Shown here in pieces: positions 51,382-60,840 of a stretch of DNA of 64,000 nucleotides. The DNA is from Legionella massiliensis. GTDB lineage: Bacteria; Pseudomonadota; Gammaproteobacteria; Legionellales; Legionellaceae. A program made the position numbers and the translations under genes. Under the pieces are notes generated by a model. That model saw only the letters and a list, made by a program, of their open reading frames with translations, was not told where the DNA came from and made no database searches. The stretch is taken from contig NZ_CCVW01000001.1 of the NCBI RefSeq assembly GCF_000756815.1, positions 1,540,001 through 1,604,000 on the forward strand, read 5' to 3'. Within the stretch, counting starts at the first letter, position 1; every line of letters begins with the position of its first letter.

Positions 51382-54288
51382 GTGGAAGTGAAAAATAAGT
51401 TGGCTGCGAGTTTGCGTGATTCCTTGTTTAAGACAGAGGCAAGCTTTTCTCTTTCAGATGATCTATCTAGTCTTTCTAGCGAAGAATGCACTAATAAAAT
51501 TCGGCAATATATCGAGTGGATTAACCAAGCCAATATTCATTCTGTAATGATAGTCAGCTCCCCTTCAATTGACGCGCTTTGCCTGTGTTATGCCCTTGTG
51601 TTATCTAATAAAACTTATATACCAATACATCCCTCCACATCTGCAGAGCTAATTGAGAATTATTTACAAAATTATCAGATTGATTTATTGCTAATTCAGT
51701 CGCAACTCACAACGCAAATGAATAGGGAATTTTTCAGCAAACTGACACAGGATGAGACTAGTTCTTTTTATTACTACTTTGTAGATAGGGAGCAAGCAAG
51801 TTTTTGCTTGTTACCAGGCATTTTATTTTTTACCTCTGGTACAACTGAGCAGCCTAAGGTTGTTCATTATCATTATGAAACCCTAAGTCGATATCTGTCC
51901 TGGGGGCTTGCTGAATTTAAACTGACTAAAGAAGATAGTTTTCTATTCACCACAGAGCTGACTTTCGTCGCCTCTCTTCGCCCTTTATTTATTCCCGCAT
52001 TGGCAGGAGCGAGACTCATTTTTCCTAGCTCAGGCTCGACGAATAAATTGCAACTCATTATTAATGCGCTAATTAAACACAGAATTACGATTCTTAATCT
52101 GACACCAACTCTGTTTAAAATCTTGCTACGCAATTGTGAGAAAATTGATCTCAATATTTTGCGATCGATTCGCTTGGTTTTACTCAGTGGGGAAACCTTG
52201 GATATCGCAAGCATTAATGATTGGTTTTCTCGCATAAGCTCAGATACTGTCTTTTATAATTTATATGGTGCAACAGAATATCTGGTTCCTTTTTATAAAA
52301 AAATCAAAGCAGCTTTGCAAGAACAAGATAGGCTTCATCTTGGGCAGCTACGGCTAGGTTGTAATTATAAGTTGATTCCTCATTCTGATAGCTATGAACT
52401 CTATGTTGCGGGGGATTTATCAACGGGTTATTTTGATAGCAATCTCACGAAAAATAATTTTCAAGACATTGATGATTTGCGTTATATAAAAACCAATGAC
52501 TTGCTAAAAGTAGATAATAATGAGTTGTATTTTTGTTCGAGAGCAGGGCGATTAATTAAAAAATTTGGGCAGCTTATTAACTTAGATCAAATTGAGTATC
52601 TATTAAAAAAGTATCATGGCAATATAGATTTTGTTAGTTTTTATGATGAGGGATCTAATAGGGTTTGTTTGATAATTCGCATTGCCGTTAATGATGAAAT
52701 ACTGTTAAAAAAAATAAAGAATACTCTTAATAAATATCTGCCAAATTATATGCATCCTGATGAGTTTGTTTTTACAGAAGAAGTTCCGATTACAGCGAGT
52801 GGTAAGCTTGATTATCGTTTAATAAAAATCTCTCGACAAGTTCAGAATCTAACAGACTATTTCCAGCGATTTTTCCCTGATAATAAAGTGGATCCGACTA
52901 AGCGAGTTATTGATTTAGGATTGGAGTCAATTGATTATATTGAGATGAGTGAAGCCTTTTTAAAAATCACCGGGAAGTGGTTAGATGTTTCAAGAATTAA
53001 TGAAAGAACACAAATTGCTAATATTGATTCTTGTCTTATTGATTTTAATTTTATACCACCAAAATTTAATGATGCTGTGGCTGTGAGTCCAGTTCAAGAA
53101 GCAGCTTATTCGCAGGAACTTCTTGACCTAATCTCTGTACAGAAATACTTAATTGTTTCCTTTGCACTGAAGGAAAACATAGATTTAGACCGACTGGAAA
53201 AGGCTATTTCTGAGACCTTGGAAAATCATTTTATATTGTCATCTAAATTAGAATGGATCGAAGAGTGTTTTTTCTTTGTAGCTGCTGTTAAGCAAACAGA
53301 GTTCAGGTTAAAAGCGCCCATTTTTTTTCCTGGTAGACTACAGAAAAAGCTCCGTACAACTGTGAATTCAGAGCGCTTAGTACGAATTTATATTCAAACG
53401 AAAAAGAACAGATATTTCCTAACTATGGCTTACCATCACATAGCTATGGATGGTTGGTCAGCCATGTTGGTTCGCGAAGAAATTTTTCGTCGATATGAAG
53501 GAAAAGAAAAAGTAAAAACCTTAAGCAGAGAAGAGGAGATTAACTATTTAAATCTGGTCAATAAATTCTGGCTAAGAAATAGTTATAATCTTGACGATAT
53601 AGAATCAATGATGAATGAGATTAATCCCTATGAATTTAATCGACTGGATTCTATCTTTAGCTCTCCCATTTCTAAGAAGCATTCATCCTTTTGTTTTCAG
53701 AAAGGAATAATCGATAAATTGGTTAGTGATTATGATCTTTCAGGCTTTCCCTATAGTGTTATTTTCGCATGGATGTTACATCGCATTATCGAGCAGGAAT
53801 CAGGACAACAAAAAATCTTAATTAACACCTCTTTTTCAAATCGTAATTTGCCTGTACCGGAAGCAAAGGAACTAATAACTAATCTGGCAATAGGGTTTCC
53901 TGTATTTTTGGATGGATCTAACCTGAGCTCGAGGGATTTTGCCTTAGAGATACAAAAAAGATTGACCGCTTATTTTAAAAATATGAGCTATGGCTCACTG
54001 AGGCAAATTTGGAAAAATGGAATAATTGGGCGCAAATTTATCAATCCAAGAATGCAGCCATATACAATAGTCTACACCTATATTAACAAGATTTATGATG
54101 ATGATTATGTGCAAAATAAGTATATTGATTGGCACAGTTCAATTAATAAAGTAAATACTCATAGAAAAGGGCTGATTTACCTAAGAGTTTATAATATGGG
54201 TTCACAGTTTGTTGTCTATTTTGATAGTAATTTGAAGGCAAATTGCCATGAAAATATGATGAGGAATTGGAGTGATTTTACAAAATAA
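51382..54288 (+). CDS. NRPS-like protein: adenylation, carrier, condensation domains
   Basis: A 968-residue single-module protein. The adenylation domain (about 1-480) has FTSGTTEQPKVVHYHYE (150-166), NLYGATEY and the catalytic lysine K475 in TASGKLDYR. The carrier domain has the attachment site S516 in DLGLESIDYIEM. The C-terminal part (about 570-960) is a condensation-type domain with HHIAMDG (685-691), the HHxxxDG catalytic motif. There is no thioesterase. The order A-T-C suggests that an activated acid is passed to an amine or alcohol by the final domain, releasing an amide or ester. The substrate cannot be read. It stands alone, with a GTG start. Confidence 0.85.
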   Translation: MEVKNKLAASLRDSLFKTEASFSLSDDLSSLSSEECTNKIRQYIEWINQANIHSVMIVSSPSIDALCLCYALVLSNKTYIPIHPSTSAELIENYLQNYQIDLLLIQSQLTTQMNREFFSKLTQDETSSFYYYFVDREQASFCLLPGILFFTSGTTEQPKVVHYHYETLSRYLSWGLAEFKLTKEDSFLFTTELTFVASLRPLFIPALAGARLIFPSSGSTNKLQLIINALIKHRITILNLTPTLFKILLRNCEKIDLNILRSIRLVLLSGETLDIASINDWFSRISSDTVFYNLYGATEYLVPFYKKIKAALQEQDRLHLGQLRLGCNYKLIPHSDSYELYVAGDLSTGYFDSNLTKNNFQDIDDLRYIKTNDLLKVDNNELYFCSRAGRLIKKFGQLINLDQIEYLLKKYHGNIDFVSFYDEGSNRVCLIIRIAVNDEILLKKIKNTLNKYLPNYMHPDEFVFTEEVPITASGKLDYRLIKISRQVQNLTDYFQRFFPDNKVDPTKRVIDLGLESIDYIEMSEAFLKITGKWLDVSRINERTQIANIDSCLIDFNFIPPKFNDAVAVSPVQEAAYSQELLDLISVQKYLIVSFALKENIDLDRLEKAISETLENHFILSSKLEWIEECFFFVAAVKQTEFRLKAPIFFPGRLQKKLRTTVNSERLVRIYIQTKKNRYFLTMAYHHIAMDGWSAMLVREEIFRRYEGKEKVKTLSREEEINYLNLVNKFWLRNSYNLDDIESMMNEINPYEFNRLDSIFSSPISKKHSSFCFQKGIIDKLVSDYDLSGFPYSVIFAWMLHRIIEQESGQQKILINTSFSNRNLPVPEAKELITNLAIGFPVFLDGSNLSSRDFALEIQKRLTAYFKNMSYGSLRQIWKNGIIGRKFINPRMQPYTIVYTYINKIYDDDYVQNKYIDWHSSINKVNTHRKGLIYLRVYNMGSQFVVYFDSNLKANCHENMMRNWSDFTK

Positions 54289-54321
54289 TCTACATTCTTT
54301 GTAATAGGTCAGCCCCCACCC

Positions 54322-54519
54322 CACTGCCGTTAAGTTAAGGGCATTTGTCATTCCCGCGAAGACGGGAAACCATCTTTAGATTGGCACTGTGCTTAGCTAG
54401 AAATAGTTTCCCGCCTTCGCGGGAATGACAAAACCGTTGGGGCTGAGGAGGCCTTTAGGCCGTCTCGAAGCCTTGCGCTCTGTGGCGCTTCGAGACGTGT
54501 GCTTAGGCACACTCCTCAA
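54322..54519. mobile_element. Composite CACTGCC MITE with two cores, right end lost
   Basis: The left end CACTGCCGTTAAGTTAAGG is intact. It is followed by a GTCATTCCCGCGAAGACGGG hairpin (54,347-54,430, the core of the element at 59,665) and then the GCTGAGGAGGCCTTTAGGC/TCTCGAAG hairpin (core of copies A and B). The right terminal repeat is missing; the sequence runs into the end of the next gene. It links the two core types of this family. Confidence 0.82.
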
Positions 54520-54525
54520 AGTCAC

Positions 54526-54909
54526 TCAATTACTACTTATAAAAACATCAGTGCCATCAAAAGAAACCTTAGGATAAATGTGTTCTGGGCAATTCACTGA
54601 AATAGAACTAATTGATTCGCCTTGAAAATTAACTCCTACCGTGCAAGATTTACCGTCTAGTGGAGTACCTGTGTCGCTGAAGGAAGCGTTAAATATAGGC
54701 GAATAGCACATAATAGATTCACAGCTAAGGGTGGTGTACGTACCAGCAGAGAATGGATTTGCGCCAGTAACACTCCAATCACTAGTATTGCTAATAGTAA
54801 TTGTTGATGGAGAAATTTTATTATAAATATTAAACGAATTAGCATCGGCATTAGCATTAAGTGCTACAGAAAGACCGCCAGCGAGGAAAAGCATTTTACT
54901 AAACATCAT
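54526..54909 (-). CDS. Small exported protein of unknown function
   Basis: A 127-residue protein with a signal peptide, MMFSKMLFLAGGLSVALNANA, cleaved before DANSFNIYNK. The mature part is beta-rich and has four Cys (LSCESIMC, KSCTVG, VNCPEH), consistent with two disulfide bonds in the periplasm or outside. AAGGAG precedes the paired ATGs. No family was recognised. The MITE ends at its 3' end, so it may have trimmed the original terminator. Confidence 0.7.
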   Translation of the reverse strand: MMFSKMLFLAGGLSVALNANADANSFNIYNKISPSTITISNTSDWSVTGANPFSAGTYTTLSCESIMCYSPIFNASFSDTGTPLDGKSCTVGVNFQGESISSISVNCPEHIYPKVSFDGTDVFISSN

Positions 54910-55079
54910 TTAAAACTCCTTGATAAATACATTCTATTTGCTGTCTTCGGACAACAGGCATATTTCATATCAACGCCAGTTTCTTTGCAACCTAATCACG
55001 CGCCATTGACCAAATAAAGTTTAATCTGACTTATTGATGTTTTTTAAGAGCTTATTCGACTTCAAACCCCAATCAAACC

Positions 55080-55787
55080 CTAAACCCGCAATATTGCAAG
55101 GGCAGATTCGTTTCCTGGATCCTGTGGATTTAAATTCATTCTCTTTTCAATGTGCCGCCATTGTCCTCCAGCAATTAAGCTGTCTCTAGCCTGACTCAAA
55201 AGTCTGAGGCTATTGTCTCTCTGATCCTTGACAAGTTGGACAAACCCAGTTTTTACATTGACAGAGACATCAATATTCTCACCCAGAAACCCTGGTGCCC
55301 ATTTTGTCGGTACAGCGGCTTTTAACAGACTTGTTGCCTTATAGGCTAGCCCAACACAGGCCAAGGCGAATAATTGCGATTCAGGGCCATAAGCGCTTGA
55401 GGCCCAGATGGCAGTTGCGATAGCCATCACAAAACCGCTGGTAAGTTGATAGTCTTTGTGGGAATAGGAAATTTGCAGCTTAGTTAATTCCGCATAGATT
55501 GGATTGGATATATCCGAGGAACTTCTCAAGGGATTACCATAATCTCCCCCATAGAGGCGAGCGCTAATGACCCCAGCCCCCATTTTTTCTAATTCTTTGA
55601 GCATTGAGCTTGTAATTTTCGCTGCGACTGAGGGCGCATCAATATGAGCAACAGCGATAGCATGGGGTGATTCCAAGACCAATACCACACAGGATTGTGC
55701 GCCAGGAGAAATGATAAAATCATCAGCTTGGGCTTTATGCTTGCTTTTAATGGTGTAGGTCCCTATAGGAACAATTGTTGATGGCAT
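55080..55787 (-). CDS. NTAN1-like protein N-terminal asparagine amidohydrolase candidate
   Basis: A 235-residue protein. The N-terminal region resembles NTAN1: GAQSCVVLVLES with candidate nucleophile C33, AVAHIDAP (His48, Asp50) where NTAN1 has THCDG, MLKELEKMGAG, and ARLYGGDYGN where NTAN1 has the VHLVGGF block. NTAN1 removes the side-chain amide of N-terminal Asn, sending proteins into the Arg/N-degron pathway of eukaryotes. The C-terminal half has two hydrophobic helices (FVMAIATAIWASSAYG, LFALACVGLAYKATSLL), which NTAN1 does not have. No bacterial use is obvious, so action on host proteins is an attractive guess. Similarity is at motif level only. Confidence 0.5.
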   Translation of the reverse strand: MPSTIVPIGTYTIKSKHKAQADDFIISPGAQSCVVLVLESPHAIAVAHIDAPSVAAKITSSMLKELEKMGAGVISARLYGGDYGNPLRSSSDISNPIYAELTKLQISYSHKDYQLTSGFVMAIATAIWASSAYGPESQLFALACVGLAYKATSLLKAAVPTKWAPGFLGENIDVSVNVKTGFVQLVKDQRDNSLRLLSQARDSLIAGGQWRHIEKRMNLNPQDPGNESALAILRV

Positions 55788-55944
55788 TTTCTTGTCTTTT
55801 GCTGCGTTATGAAAGGGAGGCTTTTACACCGGACTAGCTTTGCAGTCAAATCGTCATTTTCAATAATGCTTATTTAATATCATAGATTGCAAATTCCAAC
55901 CATGAAGACTAATATTTCGAAAATTTGTTCAATAGGAGATTCTT

Positions 55945-57267
55945 TTGAGTAGTTCACCGCAGCATGTTTTGGGCTTATTCGCCCACGACCTATCTATAGA
56001 CCAACTCATAAAGATTTATTGCAAGGAACATTATCCCAACCTGGTGCTTGATGCAGATATGCTTGAGCAGCTACTGTGGTTGCAGACCAATTCAGTAATA
56101 ACCAGTCAGTCTGATGGCAAGGCAAAGCCCGATGCTATTAACCCAGAAGTAAAACGTATTTTAGCTCGTTTAAATTGTTTGTATTTGCTGCGATCTGAAG
56201 AGGAACCAGCTCTGCGTTGGCAAGAATTTGTGAAATCTCAAGAAGAGGGAATTAAGTTAACACAAGAAAGCTTTAACTTTCTCTCTAGTTTCATTGGTTC
56301 ACTATCTAAGTCAGATTATCAATGCTTAATAGCAAGCTGTTTTATCACCAAATCTGATAAGGCAGAGGAAAGCATACCTTCTGCTCTGAAAGAAGGTTTA
56401 CCCTTCGACAGTGAGCAGTTCATCAGTTATATGGTTGAAAAGTGTCCTGAAATTTTACCGATCTGCCGGCAAATGGGGCAACCTGAGCGCGAATTACTTT
56501 GTTTTGCCTTTTATAAAAATTGCCATGCCCGCCATATACTTGATATGGAAGGTGGCCATAATATGCTGTTTGCCCTGAAAGAAGGCATTAAGACCCAAGC
56601 AATCGACCAGGATAAATTGAACCTCTGGTTCGGTCGCTGGATCCTTAATATTGCTGGTATCGATGGCCATATTGAGCCTGCTGGTTCAAGTTTTCTGACA
56701 GAACCAATTGCGGGTAGCATTTTTGCTTTGAAAAGAGAGTTAGATCAATTACTAACAAATATTGACCACCCTGTGATTGAAAATTATTTGGCCTATCGTG
56801 TTAGCAAATTGGAAGTTTCTAACAATTATCTGGCAGCCTTAGGGGCTTTGATGCGCAAAAATACGCCTGATGTGGGTGCGCAAATTCAGAGCTGGTTTAA
56901 TGGCTTGTCTTTTGATGAACAACAGGAAAAATTAAAGTCTTTTGAGAAACAATTAACAATCACCAAGGTTACACCCACTTTTAAACCAACTGTTCTGTTA
57001 AATTTGCTTGGAATGAAGTATCCAGTCGATGAAGCAGTCGATATGTTTTCGAAAATTGAAATTGCTGCTCTGGATGCATGGACTGAGGCAATGAGTGCAG
57101 GAATTGTAACTGAGACTACTCCCTTATCTTTCCGCACAATTGCTTATGGAAACGACTTATCAAAAGTCATTGAGCAGATTCAACAGGGTTCACTGCATTT
57201 TGAGATGAATGCTAAGGGCTGTTTAGCCCTAGCTCCTCCGAAATCATTAATCCTTCAGTTTAGCTAG
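55945..57267 (+). CDS. Soluble helical protein of unknown function
   Basis: A 440-residue protein with no signal peptide and no membrane segment. It is helix-rich throughout and contains an unusual cluster, CFAFYKNCHARHILDMEGGHNMLFALKEGI, with three His and two Cys near residues 190-215 that could bind metal, followed by ILNIAGIDGHIEPAGSSFLTEP. The start is a TTG with AGGAG upstream; no better ATG is present. I do not recognise the family. Between an NTAN1-like gene and a kinase-like gene it may be another effector. Confidence 0.65.
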   Translation: MSSSPQHVLGLFAHDLSIDQLIKIYCKEHYPNLVLDADMLEQLLWLQTNSVITSQSDGKAKPDAINPEVKRILARLNCLYLLRSEEEPALRWQEFVKSQEEGIKLTQESFNFLSSFIGSLSKSDYQCLIASCFITKSDKAEESIPSALKEGLPFDSEQFISYMVEKCPEILPICRQMGQPERELLCFAFYKNCHARHILDMEGGHNMLFALKEGIKTQAIDQDKLNLWFGRWILNIAGIDGHIEPAGSSFLTEPIAGSIFALKRELDQLLTNIDHPVIENYLAYRVSKLEVSNNYLAALGALMRKNTPDVGAQIQSWFNGLSFDEQQEKLKSFEKQLTITKVTPTFKPTVLLNLLGMKYPVDEAVDMFSKIEIAALDAWTEAMSAGIVTETTPLSFRTIAYGNDLSKVIEQIQQGSLHFEMNAKGCLALAPPKSLILQFS

Positions 57268-57379
57268 GCGGAATGAAAGAGCAGTGGAAGAGTTCCCCAA
57301 AACGCCCCTGCGTTCTGCACAAGGCCTTGTGCTGTGGAGCCTGGATGCAGCAAAATCCGAGATGTCATGACTGATGGAG

Positions 57380-57566
57380 CCCGCGGTCAAGCCCATAGGT
57401 ATCTACACAAATGTCCCTTCTTGTCTCAACATTAGGTCATCCAGAGCGTAGCGAAGGATCTCCTGAATATGGCACCGTGCTAATCCCGGAGATCCTTCGC
57501 TACGCTCTGGATGACGTGCGTCTATTACAGTCACTTGTGTAGATACCTATGGGGCAAGCCTCGGGA
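57380..57566. repeat. Nested palindrome, second copy
   Basis: Outer arm CCGCGGTCAAG with a weaker GCAAGCCTCGGG on the right; middle layer CATAGGTATCTACACAAATGT paired with TGTGTAGATACCTATG; inner layer (57,436-57,515) GTCATCCAGAGCGTAGCGAAGG and its complement. TCCCTTCTTGTCTCAACATTAG lies between middle and inner layers on the left. The rest of the 500-base gap before the kinase gene has a TATAAT-like sequence near 57,716 but no gene. Confidence 0.85.
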
Positions 57567-57774
57567 TCTGGCGCATGACTGCCTCCGGATTTCGCTTCTG
57601 ATTGATCGGGCTAATCTCTTGATAACTATAAGAAATAAAAAATTAGATGCTAGCCTCCTATTAAGTTTCGTTTTTCTCCTGCAAATAAAGATGGCGCTTG
57701 GCACAAAAAGAATTATAATTGTGCAATTTGCGGCAATTAAAACTCTTTAAGTTGTTTTAGGAGAAAATGTCAAA

Positions 57775-59640
57775 ATGGGTAAGTCAGGTAAGCAAAGTGA
57801 ACAGATAGAATTGTTAAAACGTGCATTTCTAGGCATTAGATTTGATGGTCAAGAAAATCCCGATGTATTAACCAGAAAAATAAAAGAGTCCAAATCTCCG
57901 GTTGCTCGGAAAGAACAGGAAGACGATACTTTCGATAGCGCCAACGAAGAAGTTAAAGAACAATTACATCCCTTTGCCCAACTTATTGAGACAGACACTT
58001 TGTTTACTCGGTTAGAAGAAGCCCTAGCTGAAAAGATGAAGAAACTGACAAATTCCACTAAGAAACCAAAAATTACCCATTTGGGCGGTTCTTCCATCCC
58101 CATTTTTTTGGTGAAATTCAAAGAGGCCTCTGTCATTTTTCGGTTATTGCCTGATGGTGCCTACATTGACGCTTATAAAGGGTTGCAAGAAGGGGGAACA
58201 CAGAAGCATCTCCCTAAACAACATTTGCTCGAGAGTTTTCAGTATAAACAACGAACTCGATATTTTGAGCTTCTTGATTATTGTGAACAAGGAAGTCTGG
58301 AAAAGAAGGCGCAAAATCATGCGGAATTAATCAAGGATAAACAGGCTTTATTGCTTAAATATGCGATAAACATCATGCAGATTATGGTTGATTTTAGAAA
58401 GGCGGGTGTTGTTTTTCCTGATATCAAGCCCAGTAACTTCCTCGTTACCAGTGAAGGCGATATCGTAATTTCTGACGTCAAATCCTTGTTAGGTGTTCGC
58501 GATAAACCTCGTGTTCCTCACTTGGATATTCTTCGTACGCCTATTTATGAGTCTGGCGGAGGGTTAAATACTTCGCAATCAATCGAGAGTGAGTCTTCTC
58601 GCAGTAGTACCGTCAATATTGATTCGATTGAGTCGAAGTCTAAGTATGCAGTTGGTATTACCTTATACGAATTAGCAACAGGCCACATGGTTGCAGCGGA
58701 ATTAGGCGAAAAGAAGAAGGTTGCTTTAGATGCCAAAGAGGAAGCGGCTTTCAATCATCAACAAGCAATTCAAAAGAGCAAAGGAGTTGCTGATGCTCAA
58801 GCTGAACTGCAAAAGAAAGAACAGGATCTTAGTGACATTAATGCAAAAACACCTCGTTCTGAAATGGATTTAGACCATGAGGTATTTAAAAAAGGGGTTG
58901 GTGCAACCTTAAAAACGCTTATCCTATCGTTAACAGATGAACAGAAAGCGAATCGCATAGGATTTACCAATGCACTCCAGCAACTTTCTGTGCTGCTACC
59001 GCCATCACCCACACCAAAGTCGCCCAGAAAGAAATCGTTTACCCTATCTCATGGTGAAGCGTCTTCTTCTGCCTCCCCAACTTCTTCTTCTGCTAGTTTA
59101 GCTAGTGAAGTGGCTAGTTCTTCGGAACAACAGGACGAGAGTATTGAAACGCTGCAAAGTCCTAGAGAAAAAAAGAAAAGAGAAAGTTCTATAGATAAAA
59201 AACGAGGTTTTTTTGGATTAAGAACCTTTAGTACAGCTGCCGTTAAAGCTGAAAAACAGCAAGAGGAGTCGCAGCCAGAGTTAGGTCGTCAAATAGCAGA
59301 ATTACAGTCAGCGATTAAGAAGAAGCGAACTAATTCAGCTAGCACATACTTGCCGCTCAAAGCAACGACAAGCTCCGACCCCTTAATGCTTAGAGACGAG
59401 GCACCCAAAAGTGCTCGCTCACCAAGACCTGGAAAAGAAGAAGCGAAAAGAGACAATTTTCGTAGAAAACGAACTGCGAGTACGCCGGCTGTTGTTGACA
59501 TAAAAATAAAATCAGCAGAACTGGCAAATGAAGCGAGTGCATTGGTGCAAAATTCGGTATTCGGGGAATCAGCGCGCTTACTCAATAAAGACAAACAAGA
59601 TTCGCAGTCTGTGTCGCTTGAAGATGGGCCGGTAATTTAA
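57775..59640 (+). CDS. Atypical protein kinase-like protein, effector candidate
   Basis: A 621-residue soluble protein. A eukaryotic-type kinase fold is indicated at about residues 95-420: Gly-containing loop THLGGSSIP, catalytic loop FPDIKPSNFL (D216, K218, N221; HRD is changed to FPD), metal-binding IVISDVKS (D234; DFG is changed to DVK) and a C-lobe helix AVGITLYELATGHMV. The usual ATP-anchoring lysine appears to be Arg (VIFRLL). The catalytic Asp and Asn are kept, so activity is possible. The tail (420-621) is Ser/Lys-rich and low in complexity (SSASPTSSSASLASEVASSSEQ), typical of translocated effectors. Legionella LegK-type kinases are the closest concept. TTAGGAG lies 12 bases upstream. 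Confidence 0.75.
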   Translation: MGKSGKQSEQIELLKRAFLGIRFDGQENPDVLTRKIKESKSPVARKEQEDDTFDSANEEVKEQLHPFAQLIETDTLFTRLEEALAEKMKKLTNSTKKPKITHLGGSSIPIFLVKFKEASVIFRLLPDGAYIDAYKGLQEGGTQKHLPKQHLLESFQYKQRTRYFELLDYCEQGSLEKKAQNHAELIKDKQALLLKYAINIMQIMVDFRKAGVVFPDIKPSNFLVTSEGDIVISDVKSLLGVRDKPRVPHLDILRTPIYESGGGLNTSQSIESESSRSSTVNIDSIESKSKYAVGITLYELATGHMVAAELGEKKKVALDAKEEAAFNHQQAIQKSKGVADAQAELQKKEQDLSDINAKTPRSEMDLDHEVFKKGVGATLKTLILSLTDEQKANRIGFTNALQQLSVLLPPSPTPKSPRKKSFTLSHGEASSSASPTSSSASLASEVASSSEQQDESIETLQSPREKKKRESSIDKKRGFFGLRTFSTAAVKAEKQQEESQPELGRQIAELQSAIKKKRTNSASTYLPLKATTSSDPLMLRDEAPKSARSPRPGKEEAKRDNFRRKRTASTPAVVDIKIKSAELANEASALVQNSVFGESARLLNKDKQDSQSVSLEDGPVI

Positions 59641-59664
59641 ATAGTTGTAGTCCCCTTCCGTCCT

Positions 59665-59799
59665 CATTGCCGTTAAGTTAAGGGCATTTGTCATTCCCGC
59701 GAAGGCGGGAAACCATCTCTACATTGGCACTGTGCTTAGCTAGAAATAGTTTCCCGCCTTCGCGGGAATGGCAAAACCTTCCTTAACTTAATAGCAGTG
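59665..59799. mobile_element. CACTGCC-ended MITE with GTCATTCC core
   Basis: A 135-bp element: left end CATTGCCGTTAAGTTAAGG, right end CCTTAACTTAATAGCAGTG (each with one change from the family end), and a core hairpin TCATTCCCGCGAAGGCGGG paired with CCCGCCTTCGCGGGAATG. No target duplication is obvious. The 120 bases after it are AT-rich with a possible promoter for the next gene. Confidence 0.85.
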
Positions 59800-59923
59800 T
59801 CATCTGATCCACCCATTTTCCTCATAATCACCATTTATAAAAAATTCAACAATTTAATCCTCTGATAATTCTATGAGTGCATAATTTTTTTACACAATGT
59901 AAATTAATTAGAGGTTAAACATC

Positions 59924-60829
59924 ATGCCTTATACAGTATCTTTTTTCTCCAATACTGAAGAGAATGTCTTGGTTGCTGGCCATAAAGGAAAATTAATGCT
60001 GGATGGACGAGAAAAACCATTCAAAGGCCAGAAAGGTTTAACCTGTAGCATAGAGTCTCGCCAACGCCTTCGTTTAATTGTTGGAAAAGCAGCTGAGTCT
60101 AGTGAAGAGCTTGAGGTGCAAAATGCTCGCAAAGCGGAAAAGGCTTTGAAATCCCTTAAAGTTGTCATGAGCAAACCAGCGCTTGATTATGAGGAGTTGC
60201 ATGAAACATCTGTGGCTATACTTCAAAGCTTAGGCTATGTAATAGAAGAAGAAATTTTTAAAAACCCATATTTTGTCAAATTGAAGCATGCAAAAATTGC
60301 AGGTGGTGCAATACCGGAAAGTACTTCATCAATTCGAGTCTTCAGAACTCTGGTGATGAAAGAAAAAGCACAGGTTACCTATTCTGCTGTTCTAGAAGCC
60401 TTGGATGCACAGCTTGGTCTTAAAAATGCAGAATGGTCAATTGAGTCTGGCTTTGAGGGGTTAAGACAGGCTTTGATTACTAACGGGCAAATTATGTTTC
60501 AGGGAAAGTTTGGTCGATGTTTTTATGGGGCTGGGGACGTTATCCACCATCCTGATGAAAGTACAGAAGATCGTAAGGCCTTCTATTTCCGCAAAAATAC
60601 TATCCGTGCTTCAGCATGGACACACTGTGTTGTGGTTGACCAGGTCAAATTAGTAAACGGTGTTCCCTTTGTATTTTTCAAAGACCCTTATGATGTTTCA
60701 AAGCCAGGTCAGGCTGACAATGTGTACATGATAAGCTATCAAAGTTTTGTAGAGCGTCTGTCAGACCGCTATGGTATTAAAAGAGAGGCCTCAGAGGAAG
60801 CGACCTTTGGTGTTTGCAGGAAGTGGTAA
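59924..60829 (+). CDS. Possible papain-like cysteine protease, effector candidate
   Basis: A 301-residue soluble protein. The spacing of Q36 and C41 (GQKGLTCSIE), H234 in SAWTHCVVVDQV and D254 in FVFFKDPYDVS resembles the Gln-Cys...His...Asp set of papain-like/C39-like peptidases, with the His at the start of a hydrophobic strand followed by a FKDP turn. The region between is helical and charged. There is no signal peptide. No close family was recognised, so the protease call rests on this pattern alone. GAGGTTAAACATC precedes the ATG; repeats flank the gene on both sides. Confidence 0.55.
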   Translation: MPYTVSFFSNTEENVLVAGHKGKLMLDGREKPFKGQKGLTCSIESRQRLRLIVGKAAESSEELEVQNARKAEKALKSLKVVMSKPALDYEELHETSVAILQSLGYVIEEEIFKNPYFVKLKHAKIAGGAIPESTSSIRVFRTLVMKEKAQVTYSAVLEALDAQLGLKNAEWSIESGFEGLRQALITNGQIMFQGKFGRCFYGAGDVIHHPDESTEDRKAFYFRKNTIRASAWTHCVVVDQVKLVNGVPFVFFKDPYDVSKPGQADNVYMISYQSFVERLSDRYGIKREASEEATFGVCRKW

Positions 60830-60840
60830 TATTTTTACCC

